From Streptomyces filipinensis (GTDB taxonomy: Bacteria; Actinomycetota; Actinomycetes; Streptomycetales; Streptomycetaceae), in assembly GCF_014649495.1 (NCBI RefSeq), contig NZ_BMTD01000013.1:182873-246872 (forward strand): DNA of 64,000 bases, read 5' to 3'. Numbering within the stretch: the first letter of the stretch is position 1; each line of letters starts with the position of its first letter. The notes under the pieces are model-generated. The model saw only the letters and a list, made by a program, of their open reading frames with translations. It searched no databases and was not told where the DNA came from. Of the stretch, positions 24,785 to 32,264 are shown one piece after another. Position numbers and translations under genes: made by a program.

Positions 24785-25521
24785 GCGCCCTGTGGGTGGT
24801 GGTGCCCGCGCACCAGGAGGCCGCGCGGATCGGCGCCACGCTGGACGCGCTGGCCGTCCAGCAGGACCGTGACTTCACACTCGTCGTCGTGGACAACGCC
24901 TCGACCGACGCCACGGCGTCGGTCGCCCACGACTTCGCCCGCTGGGCGCCCTTCCCGGTCCACGTCCTCAGCGAGCCGGAGAAGGGCGTCGGCTGTGCGG
25001 TGGACACCGGGTTCCGGTACGCCATCGCAAACGGCGCGACGATGCTGGCCCGCACCGACGCCGACTGCCTGCCGCGCCCCGGCTGGACGGCTGCCGCCCG
25101 CGCCGCTCTGCGGCAGGGTGCGGGCCTGGTGTGCGGCCGTATCGACGCCCGTCACGACGAGCACGGGCCGCTGGGGCGTGCCGCCTTCCGCACCCTGGTG
25201 CGCGTCGCCGCGTTCTTCGGCCGGATCCGCCCCGCCCACTGGCGCCGGCACGGCTACCGCACGCCGTACCGGATGCACGCCGGCAACAACATGGCCGTCA
25301 CGGCCGCCCTCTACGAAGCCGTCGGGGGCATGCCGCGCCGCCCCTCCCCCACCGACCGCCTCTTCCTCAACCGGGTGCGGCGCCGCACCACCGCCATCGT
25401 CCACGCCCGCGCCATGGTCGTGGAGAACTCCACGCGGCGGCTGCGCGCCTACGGCCTGGTCGGCACGGCCCGCTGGTACCTCGACCGGGGCCCGGGCCGC
25501 CACACGGAGGACCCACGCTGA
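24781..25521 (+). CDS. Glycosyltransferase family 2, copy 1
   Basis: A 246-residue GT-A fold enzyme. Start GTG 24781 lies in the KASIII stop. WVVVPAHQEAARIGATLDAL is the N-terminal nucleotide fold, LVVVDNASTDATA the conserved loop, and ARTDADCLPRPGW carries the DxD metal motif at about 99. The C-terminus has THE GNNMAVTAALY (about 165) that contains the typical GT2 acceptor region. No helix for membrane attachment is obvious, unlike polyprenol GT2 enzymes. It probably transfers a nucleotide sugar to a hydroxyl or carboxyl of the operon's product. A close paralogue is two genes on. Confidence 0.85.
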   Translation: MSALWVVVPAHQEAARIGATLDALAVQQDRDFTLVVVDNASTDATASVAHDFARWAPFPVHVLSEPEKGVGCAVDTGFRYAIANGATMLARTDADCLPRPGWTAAARAALRQGAGLVCGRIDARHDEHGPLGRAAFRTLVRVAAFFGRIRPAHWRRHGYRTPYRMHAGNNMAVTAALYEAVGGMPRRPSPTDRLFLNRVRRRTTAIVHARAMVVENSTRRLRAYGLVGTARWYLDRGPGRHTEDPR

Positions 25522-27002
25522 TGCTCGACACACTCGCCCACGCCCTGCGCAAGCGCCCCGATCGGCCCGCCGTCCTCGGCACCACCCGGACCGGAGCCGT
25601 ACGGGTCAGGGCCACCTGCGGACAGCTGGCCGACCTCACCGACCGTTACGCCGCCGCCCTGCACGCCCGGGGCATCGCGCGCGGCAGCACCGTCGGCGTC
25701 GCGGTACGGCCCGGGCCGCGGGCCCTGGCCGTGCTGCTCGCCGTACACCGGCTCGGCGCGCGGGCCGCGGTGCTCGACCCCGGAGCGGGACCGGAGGTGC
25801 TGCGCGCCCGGCTGGCGCTCGCCCGGCCCACCGTCGTCCTCGCCGACGCCACCGCCCAGGCGGTCGCCGGGTGGGCCCGCCCGCTCGCCCGACGGGCGCA
25901 GCTGGCGTTGCCGGACCTCGCGACGCTGGGGCCGGTCACCACGATCGGGCCTCAACTGCCCGGCTGTGCCCCCGCGTTGGACGCCGGCATCCGGTCGCCG
26001 GCCGTTCCTCGTCCGGTGGACGAGGACGGCGACGCCGTCATCGTCTTCACCTCGGGCACCACGTCACGGCCCCGTGCGGTGGTGCACACCCGTTCCTCAC
26101 TCGCCGCCGGCATGGCCACGGTGACCGGCCTGGTGCGGGCGGAGGCCGACCGGCCGGTCCTGGGCGGGACGTTCTTCGTCCTCGTGCCGTCCCTGGCGAG
26201 CGGCGCGCCCGTCGCGCTGCCCGCCCGCTCGCCGCGCGTCCTGGCCCGGCAGCTGCGCCGACTGGACCCGCAGGCCACCTATCTGACGCCACCGCAGCTC
26301 CGGATGCTGCTCGGGGCCGGGGCCCGCTTCGGCGGGCGGGTGTGGACGGGGTCGGCTCCGGCCAGCGCCGACCTGCTCACCCGCGTCAAGCAGGCGGGCG
26401 CGGAGCAAGCGTGGGGCGTGTACGCGCTGACCGAACTGTTTCCCGCCGCCGCGGTGGAAGAGGCCGACAAGGCCGCTTTCACGGGCGAGGGGGATCTGGT
26501 GGGTGTCCCGCTGCCGGGGGTGACGGCCAAAACGGACGCCTCCGGTGAACTGCTGCTGTCCGGCCCGGCGGCCAGGGACCGCTACCTGGGCGAGGAACCC
26601 GATCCATGGGTGGCCACCGGTGACCGCGCCCACCTCGATGACAGCGGCCGGATCGTGCTGCGGGGCCGCCTGAAGGACATGGTGCTCAGGCACGCGGAGA
26701 ACATCTACCCCGGCCTGTACGAGCCCGCGCTCCACGTACCCGGCGTCGAACTGGCCCTGCTGGTCGGGGTACCGGCCGGTGACGGCGACGAGCGTCTGGT
26801 CGCCGTCGTACAGCCGGGCCGGGGTGCCGACCGCGAGGCGCTGCGGGCCGCGCTGGCCGGTCCGCTGGAACGCATGGGCTCCGCGAGGCCGGATGCGGTA
26901 CTGCTGGCCGACATCCCGCTGTCCGGCCGCTCCCGCAAGCCGGACCGCGCCGCCACCGCGCGCCTGGCCGCGTCCCGCCTCGCGGAACGGACCCCGGCAT
27001 GA
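25521..27002 (+). CDS. AMP-dependent acyl-CoA synthetase/ligase family (ANL), OleC-like
   Basis: A 493-residue ANL-fold enzyme from ATG 25521, overlapping the GT2 stop by one base (TGATG). The phosphate loop is VFTSGTTSRPRAVV (about 177), with Arg in place of the usual Lys. The AMP site YALTELFPAA (about 304) and the hinge region GDRAHLD ... RGRLKDMVLRHAENIYP (about 375-398) follow, and the C-terminal catalytic Lys is in GRSRKPDRAA. It activates a carboxylate as acyl-AMP. In olefin/beta-lactone pathways the homologue OleC makes a beta-lactone from a beta-hydroxy acid; the neighbours are consistent, but the sequence alone would also allow an ordinary fatty acyl ligase. Confidence 0.82.
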   Translation: MLDTLAHALRKRPDRPAVLGTTRTGAVRVRATCGQLADLTDRYAAALHARGIARGSTVGVAVRPGPRALAVLLAVHRLGARAAVLDPGAGPEVLRARLALARPTVVLADATAQAVAGWARPLARRAQLALPDLATLGPVTTIGPQLPGCAPALDAGIRSPAVPRPVDEDGDAVIVFTSGTTSRPRAVVHTRSSLAAGMATVTGLVRAEADRPVLGGTFFVLVPSLASGAPVALPARSPRVLARQLRRLDPQATYLTPPQLRMLLGAGARFGGRVWTGSAPASADLLTRVKQAGAEQAWGVYALTELFPAAAVEEADKAAFTGEGDLVGVPLPGVTAKTDASGELLLSGPAARDRYLGEEPDPWVATGDRAHLDDSGRIVLRGRLKDMVLRHAENIYPGLYEPALHVPGVELALLVGVPAGDGDERLVAVVQPGRGADREALRAALAGPLERMGSARPDAVLLADIPLSGRSRKPDRAATARLAASRLAERTPA

Positions 27003-27760
27003 GCGCACCGCTGTGGGTGGTCGTCCCGGCCTACGACGAGGAGGCGGGGATCGGGGCCACCCTCGCCGCGCTCGCCGCGCAGTCCGACACCGGCTTCTGC
27101 CTGGTCGTCGTCGACAACGCCTCCACGGACGGGACCGCCGAGGTCGTGCGCCGCTTCGCCGCCACGGCGCCCTTTCCCGTCCACCTCGTCCGTGAGGAGG
27201 AGCCGGGCACCGGGGCCGCAGCCGACACCGGATTCCGGTACGCCATCGGGCGGGGCGCGGCACTGCTGGCCCGGACCGATGCCGACTGCCTGCCCGCCGT
27301 GGACTGGATCGCGGCGGTGCGTACGGAGTTCGGGCGGGGCGCGGAGCTGGCCTGCGGCCGGAGCGTGCCACGCCGGGACGAGCACCCCTCGCCCGCCGAG
27401 CGGTACCTGCTGCCGGCGGTGATACGCGCGACCGCCCTGTACGGCAGGTTCCGCAAGGAGCACCGCCACCCGCGCTACCGTGCGCCCTACGTGCTGTGCC
27501 ATGGCCACAACCTCGCCGTCACGGCCGCTCTGTACCTGCGCTGCGGGGGCGCGCCGCGCACCCCGCTGGAGGGACCGCCCGAGGACGTGGTCCTGCTCAA
27601 CCGGGCGCGCCTGTCCAGCGACCGGATCGTGCGGGCCGAGCGGATGGTGGTCCACACCAGCCTGCGCCGCCTGCGGGCCTGGGGTGCGCGCCGGACCCTG
27701 CTGTGGTGCTGGGACCGGCGTTACCGCCCCGCCGACCCGAGAGAGGTACACGTCCGATGA
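26999..27760 (+). CDS. Glycosyltransferase family 2, copy 2
   Basis: A 253-residue paralogue of copy 1; the start ATG 26999 overlaps the ligase stop (ATGA). WVVVPAYDEEAGIGATLAAL, VVVDNASTDGTAEVV and ARTDADCLPAVDW align with copy 1, and GHNLAVTAALY matches GNNMAVTAALY. The two clearly arose by duplication (about half of the residues look identical) but differ in the middle (RSVPRRDEHPSP versus RIDARHDEHGPL), implying a second sugar or acceptor. The DxD motif is intact in both. It may place a second sugar on the product. Confidence 0.85.
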   Translation: MSAPLWVVVPAYDEEAGIGATLAALAAQSDTGFCLVVVDNASTDGTAEVVRRFAATAPFPVHLVREEEPGTGAAADTGFRYAIGRGAALLARTDADCLPAVDWIAAVRTEFGRGAELACGRSVPRRDEHPSPAERYLLPAVIRATALYGRFRKEHRHPRYRAPYVLCHGHNLAVTAALYLRCGGAPRTPLEGPPEDVVLLNRARLSSDRIVRAERMVVHTSLRRLRAWGARRTLLWCWDRRYRPADPREVHVR

Positions 27761-28896
27761 CCGTCTCGTCCCTCCCGTCCGGTGTCCGGGCGGCACGCCG
27801 TCGCGACCGGCGCGTCTACGTCCGCTCCCACCCCGTGCTGTTCGCCCTGCTCGCCGCCACCCGCCGCCGGACCGTGACCCGGCTCGCGGGAGCGGTGCTG
27901 GTGCACGGCAGCGATGCCTGCCGGCATGCCCTCACCCGGGTGCCGCTGGATCGCACCGCGGCCGGCACCACCGGCGGTGCCGCACGGGAGTTGTCCGCCG
28001 GCGGGACGCTGTTCGACCAGGAGGGCACCGGTCACCGCGCCACCCGCCGCGCGGTGGCCGACGACCTGGGCGCGGCCGGGGTGGAACGGCTGCGCCCGGT
28101 GTGGCGGGAGGTCCTGACCCGGCGGCTCGCCCCGCTCGCCACCGGCGGGAGAGTGGACCTCGTGCCGCTGGCACGCGAACTGGCCGGGGCCACCGTCGGT
28201 GCGCTGCTCGGCACCGGCGGGGACCCGGAGGGCGTCGCCGAGGCGGCCGCTCGCGCGGCCGCCGCCGCCGTACGCGACCACCTGCCCGGTCCCCGGCCGC
28301 CCGGCACGGCCCGGGCGGCGGCCGCGGCGACGGCGCGGCTGGAGGCCCTGCTCACGCCGGACACCGCATCCGGCGGGGCCGGGACACCGGCCTTGCACGC
28401 CATGCTCGCGGTGGCCGCCGTCAACACCACCGTGGCCGCCCTCCCGCGTGCCGCCGCCTGGTGCGCCGACGCGGGGTGGTGGGACCAGGCGGCCGACGAC
28501 CGGCTGCGGCCGGCCCTGGTGGGCGAGCTGTTGCGGGTGATCGCACCGTCGCCGCTGCTGCCGCGCGCGGCCGCGGCCGACGCCGTTCTCGACGGGTGCC
28601 CGGTACGGGCCGGGGACCGCCTGATCCTGGTGGCACGGCACGCGGCCCGGGCCCACACCGATCCCCCGAACGCCCGCACCCCCGCGCCACCCGACGTGGC
28701 CCAGCTCGTCTTCGGCGCCGGAGCCCACGCCTGTCCCGGCGCGCGCCTGGCCCGCGCACAGCTCGACGACGCCCTCGCCGCACTCGCCCCCTACCGCCCC
28801 GGCGTCGTGCGGGCCCGGGTCGACCGGACCGCGGCCCTGCCCGGCTGGCGTTCCCTCACCGTCCGCTCCACGACCAGCCCTGCGGAGGCCCGATGA
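27757..28896 (+). CDS. Cytochrome P450
   Basis: A 379-residue P450 from ATG 27757 (ATGA overlap). The heme-ligand loop is FGAGAHACPGARLARAQ with the axial Cys at about 329; the ExxR of helix K is in GELLRV at about 255. The I-helix is AVAAVNTTVAA at about 214, where most P450s have an acidic residue before Thr (A/G-G-x-D/E-T). Here it is AVNTT, so proton delivery to oxygen may be altered. The protein lacks a membrane anchor, as bacterial P450s do, and needs ferredoxin partners not encoded next to it. Together with KASIII and the ligase it suggests an oxidised lipid product. Confidence 0.85.
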   Translation: MTVSSLPSGVRAARRRDRRVYVRSHPVLFALLAATRRRTVTRLAGAVLVHGSDACRHALTRVPLDRTAAGTTGGAARELSAGGTLFDQEGTGHRATRRAVADDLGAAGVERLRPVWREVLTRRLAPLATGGRVDLVPLARELAGATVGALLGTGGDPEGVAEAAARAAAAAVRDHLPGPRPPGTARAAAAATARLEALLTPDTASGGAGTPALHAMLAVAAVNTTVAALPRAAAWCADAGWWDQAADDRLRPALVGELLRVIAPSPLLPRAAAADAVLDGCPVRAGDRLILVARHAARAHTDPPNARTPAPPDVAQLVFGAGAHACPGARLARAQLDDALAALAPYRPGVVRARVDRTAALPGWRSLTVRSTTSPAEAR

Positions 28897-29831
28897 CCAC
28901 GATCGCCGTCACCGGGGCGAGCGGCTTCTGCGGCTCCCATGTCGCCGCCACGGCCGCCGCACGGGGTGCCGAGGTGCTGTGTGTGGGGCGCCGACCCGGC
29001 CCGGTCGGCCGGCACCTCCCGTGGGACGCCGCCCGCGAGGTGCCGGACCTCGCCGACGCGGACCTCGTGGTGCACTGCGCGGCGGCGGTCGGCGACCCGG
29101 TACCGGGCTCCCACGCCGAGGCCGCGATGGCCGCCGTCAACGTCGACGGCACCGCGCGCCTCCTGGGAGCGGCCGCCGGCCGACCGGTGGTCTGGGTGAG
29201 CAGCGCGAGTGTCTACGCGCCCGGCCCCGGCCGGAGCCGGATCACCGAGGACCACCCGGTGCGCGGCCAGCTGAACGCGTACGGGCGCACCAAGGCCGCC
29301 GGTGAGGCGCTGGCGCTCGCCGCCGGTGCCGTGGTGCTGCGCCCCCGGGCGGTGTACGGCCCCGGCGATCCCCATCTGGTGCCACGGCTGGTGTCCCGTG
29401 TCCGAGGTGGGCTGCTCCTGCTGCCCGGTCCGAGTGTCCGTCTCAGTCTGACGGCCGTGGAGAACCTCACCGAGGCGTGCCTGGCCGCCGGCGACTGGCC
29501 GCCGGGCGCCTACAACATCGCCGACCCCGTTCCGTACGACCGGGACCAGGCCGTAGGGGCAGTCCTCCGCGCCCACGGCGTACGGGCGCGGATCCACCAC
29601 ATCCCCCCGAAGGTCGCCCGGACCGCGGCGGACACCGCTCGGCTGCTGGCCCGACTGCGTCCGGGCACGGAACCCTTCCTCACCCGTTACGCCGTCGACC
29701 AGCTGGCCAACTCCGTTGTCCTGGACGTGTCCAAGGCGGAGTCCCAGGGGTGGACGGGTGGCCGTAGCCTCGCCGACCACACGGCGGCGGCCTTGTCCGT
29801 GCCGGAGCGGGTCAGGGGAGCCGGGCGTTGA
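28893..29831 (+). CDS. NAD-dependent epimerase/dehydratase family, OleD-like
   Basis: Last gene of the operon; 312 residues from ATG 28893 overlapping the P450 stop (ATGA). AVTGASGFCGSHVAA is the Rossmann GxxGxxG, DLVVHCAAAV the following strand, and VSSASVYAP plus YGRTKAAGE supply Ser and the YxxxK catalytic pair at about 134. The architecture resembles 3-beta-hydroxysteroid dehydrogenase/OleD reductases, which reduce the beta-keto acid formed by OleA. UDP-sugar epimerase is the alternative, given the two GT2 genes. Its end overlaps by 20 bases the convergent kinase-fold gene. Confidence 0.82.
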   Translation: MTTIAVTGASGFCGSHVAATAAARGAEVLCVGRRPGPVGRHLPWDAAREVPDLADADLVVHCAAAVGDPVPGSHAEAAMAAVNVDGTARLLGAAAGRPVVWVSSASVYAPGPGRSRITEDHPVRGQLNAYGRTKAAGEALALAAGAVVLRPRAVYGPGDPHLVPRLVSRVRGGLLLLPGPSVRLSLTAVENLTEACLAAGDWPPGAYNIADPVPYDRDQAVGAVLRAHGVRARIHHIPPKVARTAADTARLLARLRPGTEPFLTRYAVDQLANSVVLDVSKAESQGWTGGRSLADHTAAALSVPERVRGAGR

Positions 29832-30768
29832 ACACGGCGTTGCGGCGCAGCTGTCCGGCGCACCACCGGAAGTGTCCGTCGCCGTCGTCCAGGCCGAACA
29901 GATCGTAGGTGGTGAGGGCGTACACGGCCTGGTAGACCGCGAGGGCGGCGGGCGGGTGGCCGAGTTCCCGGGCGAAGAGCCGGGTGAGTTCCGCCGTGTG
30001 CTCCTCGGCGTGCGGGCCGTACATGTCCCAGACGGCCGCGGTGACGGCTGCCTCGAAGGCCGGGTCGCCGGCGGTCGTGCAGAAGCCGAAGTCGAGTACG
30101 GCGACGGGCCGGCCGGCCGCGTCGGTGTGGATGTTGGGCGGGACGAGGTCACCGTGGATCGCCGTGACCGGAGCGTCGGCAAGCTTCGTCAGCGCGTTCA
30201 GCGTGCGTGCGGTGCCCGCGTCGAGGTCCGGCACGTGCACGGCCAGAGCGGCGCCGTGCCGGGCCACGGCCCGGGCGACCAGTGCGGCGAGGGCGTCCTG
30301 GAAGCGGTCGTGGCCCTGCCACAGTGGACGGTCGTCGCCCTGGACGGTGAGCCGGCGCATCGCGTCGGTGCCCGGGACCGAGGCGAGACCGCGCAGGACG
30401 GCGAGCAACGCGTCCTTGTGGTGGACGGGCAGTTCGCGCGGGAAGTCCTCGTGGGCGGAGTCGCCCCGCAGCGGCACGCCGGGCAGTTCGCGCTCGTAGG
30501 TGACGACGACGCCCTCGTGTTCCTGGACCTCGAAGATCTCCGGTGTGGCGAAGGGCAGTCGGTGCTGTGCGAGGTCCGCGTACACCTGGCGGGTGGGTTC
30601 GGCCGGCCCACGTCCCGCCCACACCTTGGCCACCCGGCCGTCGCCCAGTGCGTAGACGACGCCCTCGACGCCCGCGCCGATGCGGCGGGCTCCGGGATGT
30701 CCGCGGTCCGCGAAGTACCCGGGCCACGGGTCGACGGCCGGGGACGCTGCGCGGTCGGGGGTCTCCAT
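29812..30768 (-). CDS. Aminoglycoside phosphotransferase (APH) fold protein
   Basis: An eukaryotic-kinase-like protein of about 318 residues; start ATG 30768 is preferred, GTG 30783 also possible because a ribosome site is poor for both. The nucleotide loop is RIGAGVEGVVYALGDGRVAKVW (about 30), the catalytic loop IHGDLVPPNIH (HGDxxxxN) at about 206, and the metal site VAVLDFGF (DFG-like) at about 224. Such enzymes phosphorylate antibiotics, choline or other small hydroxyl compounds, and when found at the end of biosynthetic clusters may give self-protection. It is convergent with the OleD-like gene and overlaps it, so its link to the operon is only positional. Confidence 0.8.
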   Translation of the reverse strand: METPDRAASPAVDPWPGYFADRGHPGARRIGAGVEGVVYALGDGRVAKVWAGRGPAEPTRQVYADLAQHRLPFATPEIFEVQEHEGVVVTYERELPGVPLRGDSAHEDFPRELPVHHKDALLAVLRGLASVPGTDAMRRLTVQGDDRPLWQGHDRFQDALAALVARAVARHGAALAVHVPDLDAGTARTLNALTKLADAPVTAIHGDLVPPNIHTDAAGRPVAVLDFGFCTTAGDPAFEAAVTAAVWDMYGPHAEEHTAELTRLFARELGHPPAALAVYQAVYALTTYDLFGLDDGDGHFRWCAGQLRRNAVFNARLP

Positions 30769-30804
30769 CCCCGCATCAGACACCCTCCGACCGCCGCCGT
30801 ACGC

Positions 30805-31314
30805 TCAGGCGCCGACCGTGCCGTCCACGCCCTCGCGGAGGAAGTCCGCGTGGCCGTTGTGGCGGCCGTACTCCAGGATCATGTGGAGCATCACCATCCG
30901 CAGGGAGACGTCCTCTTCCCAGCGCGGCTGGTACCCGGCGAGGTCCAGGGACTCCGCCTCGCGCTCGATGCGGCGCGAGTGCTCGACCTCGGCCTCCCAC
31001 ACCGCGAACGCCTCCTCGGCGCTCGCGTCCGTGGTGTCGTACGCGGCCTGGAAGTCGAACTCCTTCTCCGACCAGACCATCGGAGCGGCGTTGTCGTCGA
31101 ACACCCGGCGGAACCAGGCGCGTTCGACCTCGGCCATATGGCGGACCAGCGCGAGCAGGGAGAGGGTCGACGGCGGGCTCGACCGCTCCTTGAGCTGTTC
31201 CTCCGTCAGGCCCTCGCACTTCATCGCCAGTGTCGCCCGGTGGAACTCCAGGAACCCCCGCAGCGTCTCGCGCTCCGTGCCGAAGAGGGGCGGGCCAATG
31301 CGTTCGACAGTCAT
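30805..31314 (-). CDS. DinB family protein (DUF664-type)
   Basis: A 169-residue four-helix protein from ATG 31314, with GAGAGGA 7 bases upstream. The DinB fold usually carries three metal-binding His. Here His appears in LVRHMAEVERAWF (about 58) and twice in LEYGRHNGHADFLREG (about 150-154), fitting the triad. Many actinobacterial members are thought to bind metal and act on thiols such as mycothiol, but most are uncharacterised. It has no signal peptide. The small intergenic distance to the kinase-fold gene (36 bases) suggests co-transcription on the minus strand. Confidence 0.8.
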   Translation of the reverse strand: MTVERIGPPLFGTERETLRGFLEFHRATLAMKCEGLTEEQLKERSSPPSTLSLLALVRHMAEVERAWFRRVFDDNAAPMVWSEKEFDFQAAYDTTDASAEEAFAVWEAEVEHSRRIEREAESLDLAGYQPRWEEDVSLRMVMLHMILEYGRHNGHADFLREGVDGTVGA

Positions 31315-31403
31315 GGTGAGTTCCTCTCGGGACGGGCTGGGGCGTCGAACGTACCCCGCCCCTCCGGCCGCCGGGAAACCGGGGGTGTGGTGGAGTGGGC
31401 GCC

Positions 31404-32120
31404 ATGACCGACATCGAGACGATCACGGTGCCGAGCCGACTGCGGGGGTACCCCGGGGTGGCGTTCGGCGGATACGTGGCGGGCGTGCTGGCCGGACGGG
31501 CGGCGGCCAAGACCGTACGGGTGGACTTCCGCCGGCCGACCCCGGTGGAGGTACCGGTGGCGCTCGCGGAGACCGCCGACGGCGGGGCCGTACTGACCGG
31601 TGCGGACGGGGTGCTCGCGGTGGCCGTGCCCGACGAGCTGGACCTCGAAGCCCTCGAACCGCCCTCGTGGGCCGAGGCGTCGGCGGCGGCCGAGGCGTAC
31701 CGCGCGGCTCCGCCGACGGGAGCCGTGGACTGCTTCGGGTGCGGACTGGACCGCGCCCCCGACACCGGGCTGCGCCTGCACTGCGGGGCCGTGCCCGGAC
31801 GGGATCTGGTGGCCGCCGCGTGGACGGCCGGGCCCGCGCTCGCCGACGCCGACGGGATGCTGCCGGCGGAGCTCGTGTGGGGAGCGCTCGACTGCCCCGG
31901 AAGCGCGGCGGGGCGGCTGCGGGGGACCATGCGGGAGGGGGCGGTGACGGCCTCGCTCACGGCTCGGCTGCTCCAGCCGGTGCCTGTCTCCTCGCGACTG
32001 GTGTCGTACGCGTGGGTCCGCTCGTCGGAAGGGCGCAAGCACCGGGTCGGTGTGGCACTGGCCACCGCGCGGGGCGACTTGTGCGCGGTCGCCTCGGCTC
32101 TGTGGGTGGACCCCCGATGA
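31404..32120 (+). CDS. Hotdog-fold thioesterase-like protein
   Basis: A 238-residue protein from ATG 31404, with GGAG 8-9 bases upstream; GTG 31395 is an alternative. Two halves look like hotdog domains: VPSRLRGYPGVAFGGYVAGVLAGRAA (about 10-35), and a second with CFGCGLDRAPDTGLRLHC and MLPAELVWGALDCPGSAA (about 110-172). The CFGCG stretch may bind a metal. I recall such actinobacterial proteins annotated as PaaI-like or hotdog thioesterases, with unclear substrate. It is divergent to the DinB gene, 89 bases apart. Confidence 0.7.
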   Translation: MTDIETITVPSRLRGYPGVAFGGYVAGVLAGRAAAKTVRVDFRRPTPVEVPVALAETADGGAVLTGADGVLAVAVPDELDLEALEPPSWAEASAAAEAYRAAPPTGAVDCFGCGLDRAPDTGLRLHCGAVPGRDLVAAAWTAGPALADADGMLPAELVWGALDCPGSAAGRLRGTMREGAVTASLTARLLQPVPVSSRLVSYAWVRSSEGRKHRVGVALATARGDLCAVASALWVDPR

Positions 32121-32133
32121 CGCCCCCGACACT

Positions 32134-32168
32134 CGGCCGCGCCCGCTGATCGCAGCGGCGCGCGGCCG
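32134..32168 (+). terminator. Hairpin after the hotdog gene
   Basis: CGGCCGCGC and GCGCGCGGCCG form an imperfect GC-rich stem with an inner GCTG/CAGC, between the hotdog and phosphatase genes. Confidence 0.35.
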
Positions 32169-32264
32169 GCGTGGGCCACCCCGCCTCCGACGGCACGGGG
32201 TCCCAGCCCCCTCCTCTTCCCGTGTGCGGCGACGACCTCCCCGCAGCGGTGTTATCAAGGGTGT

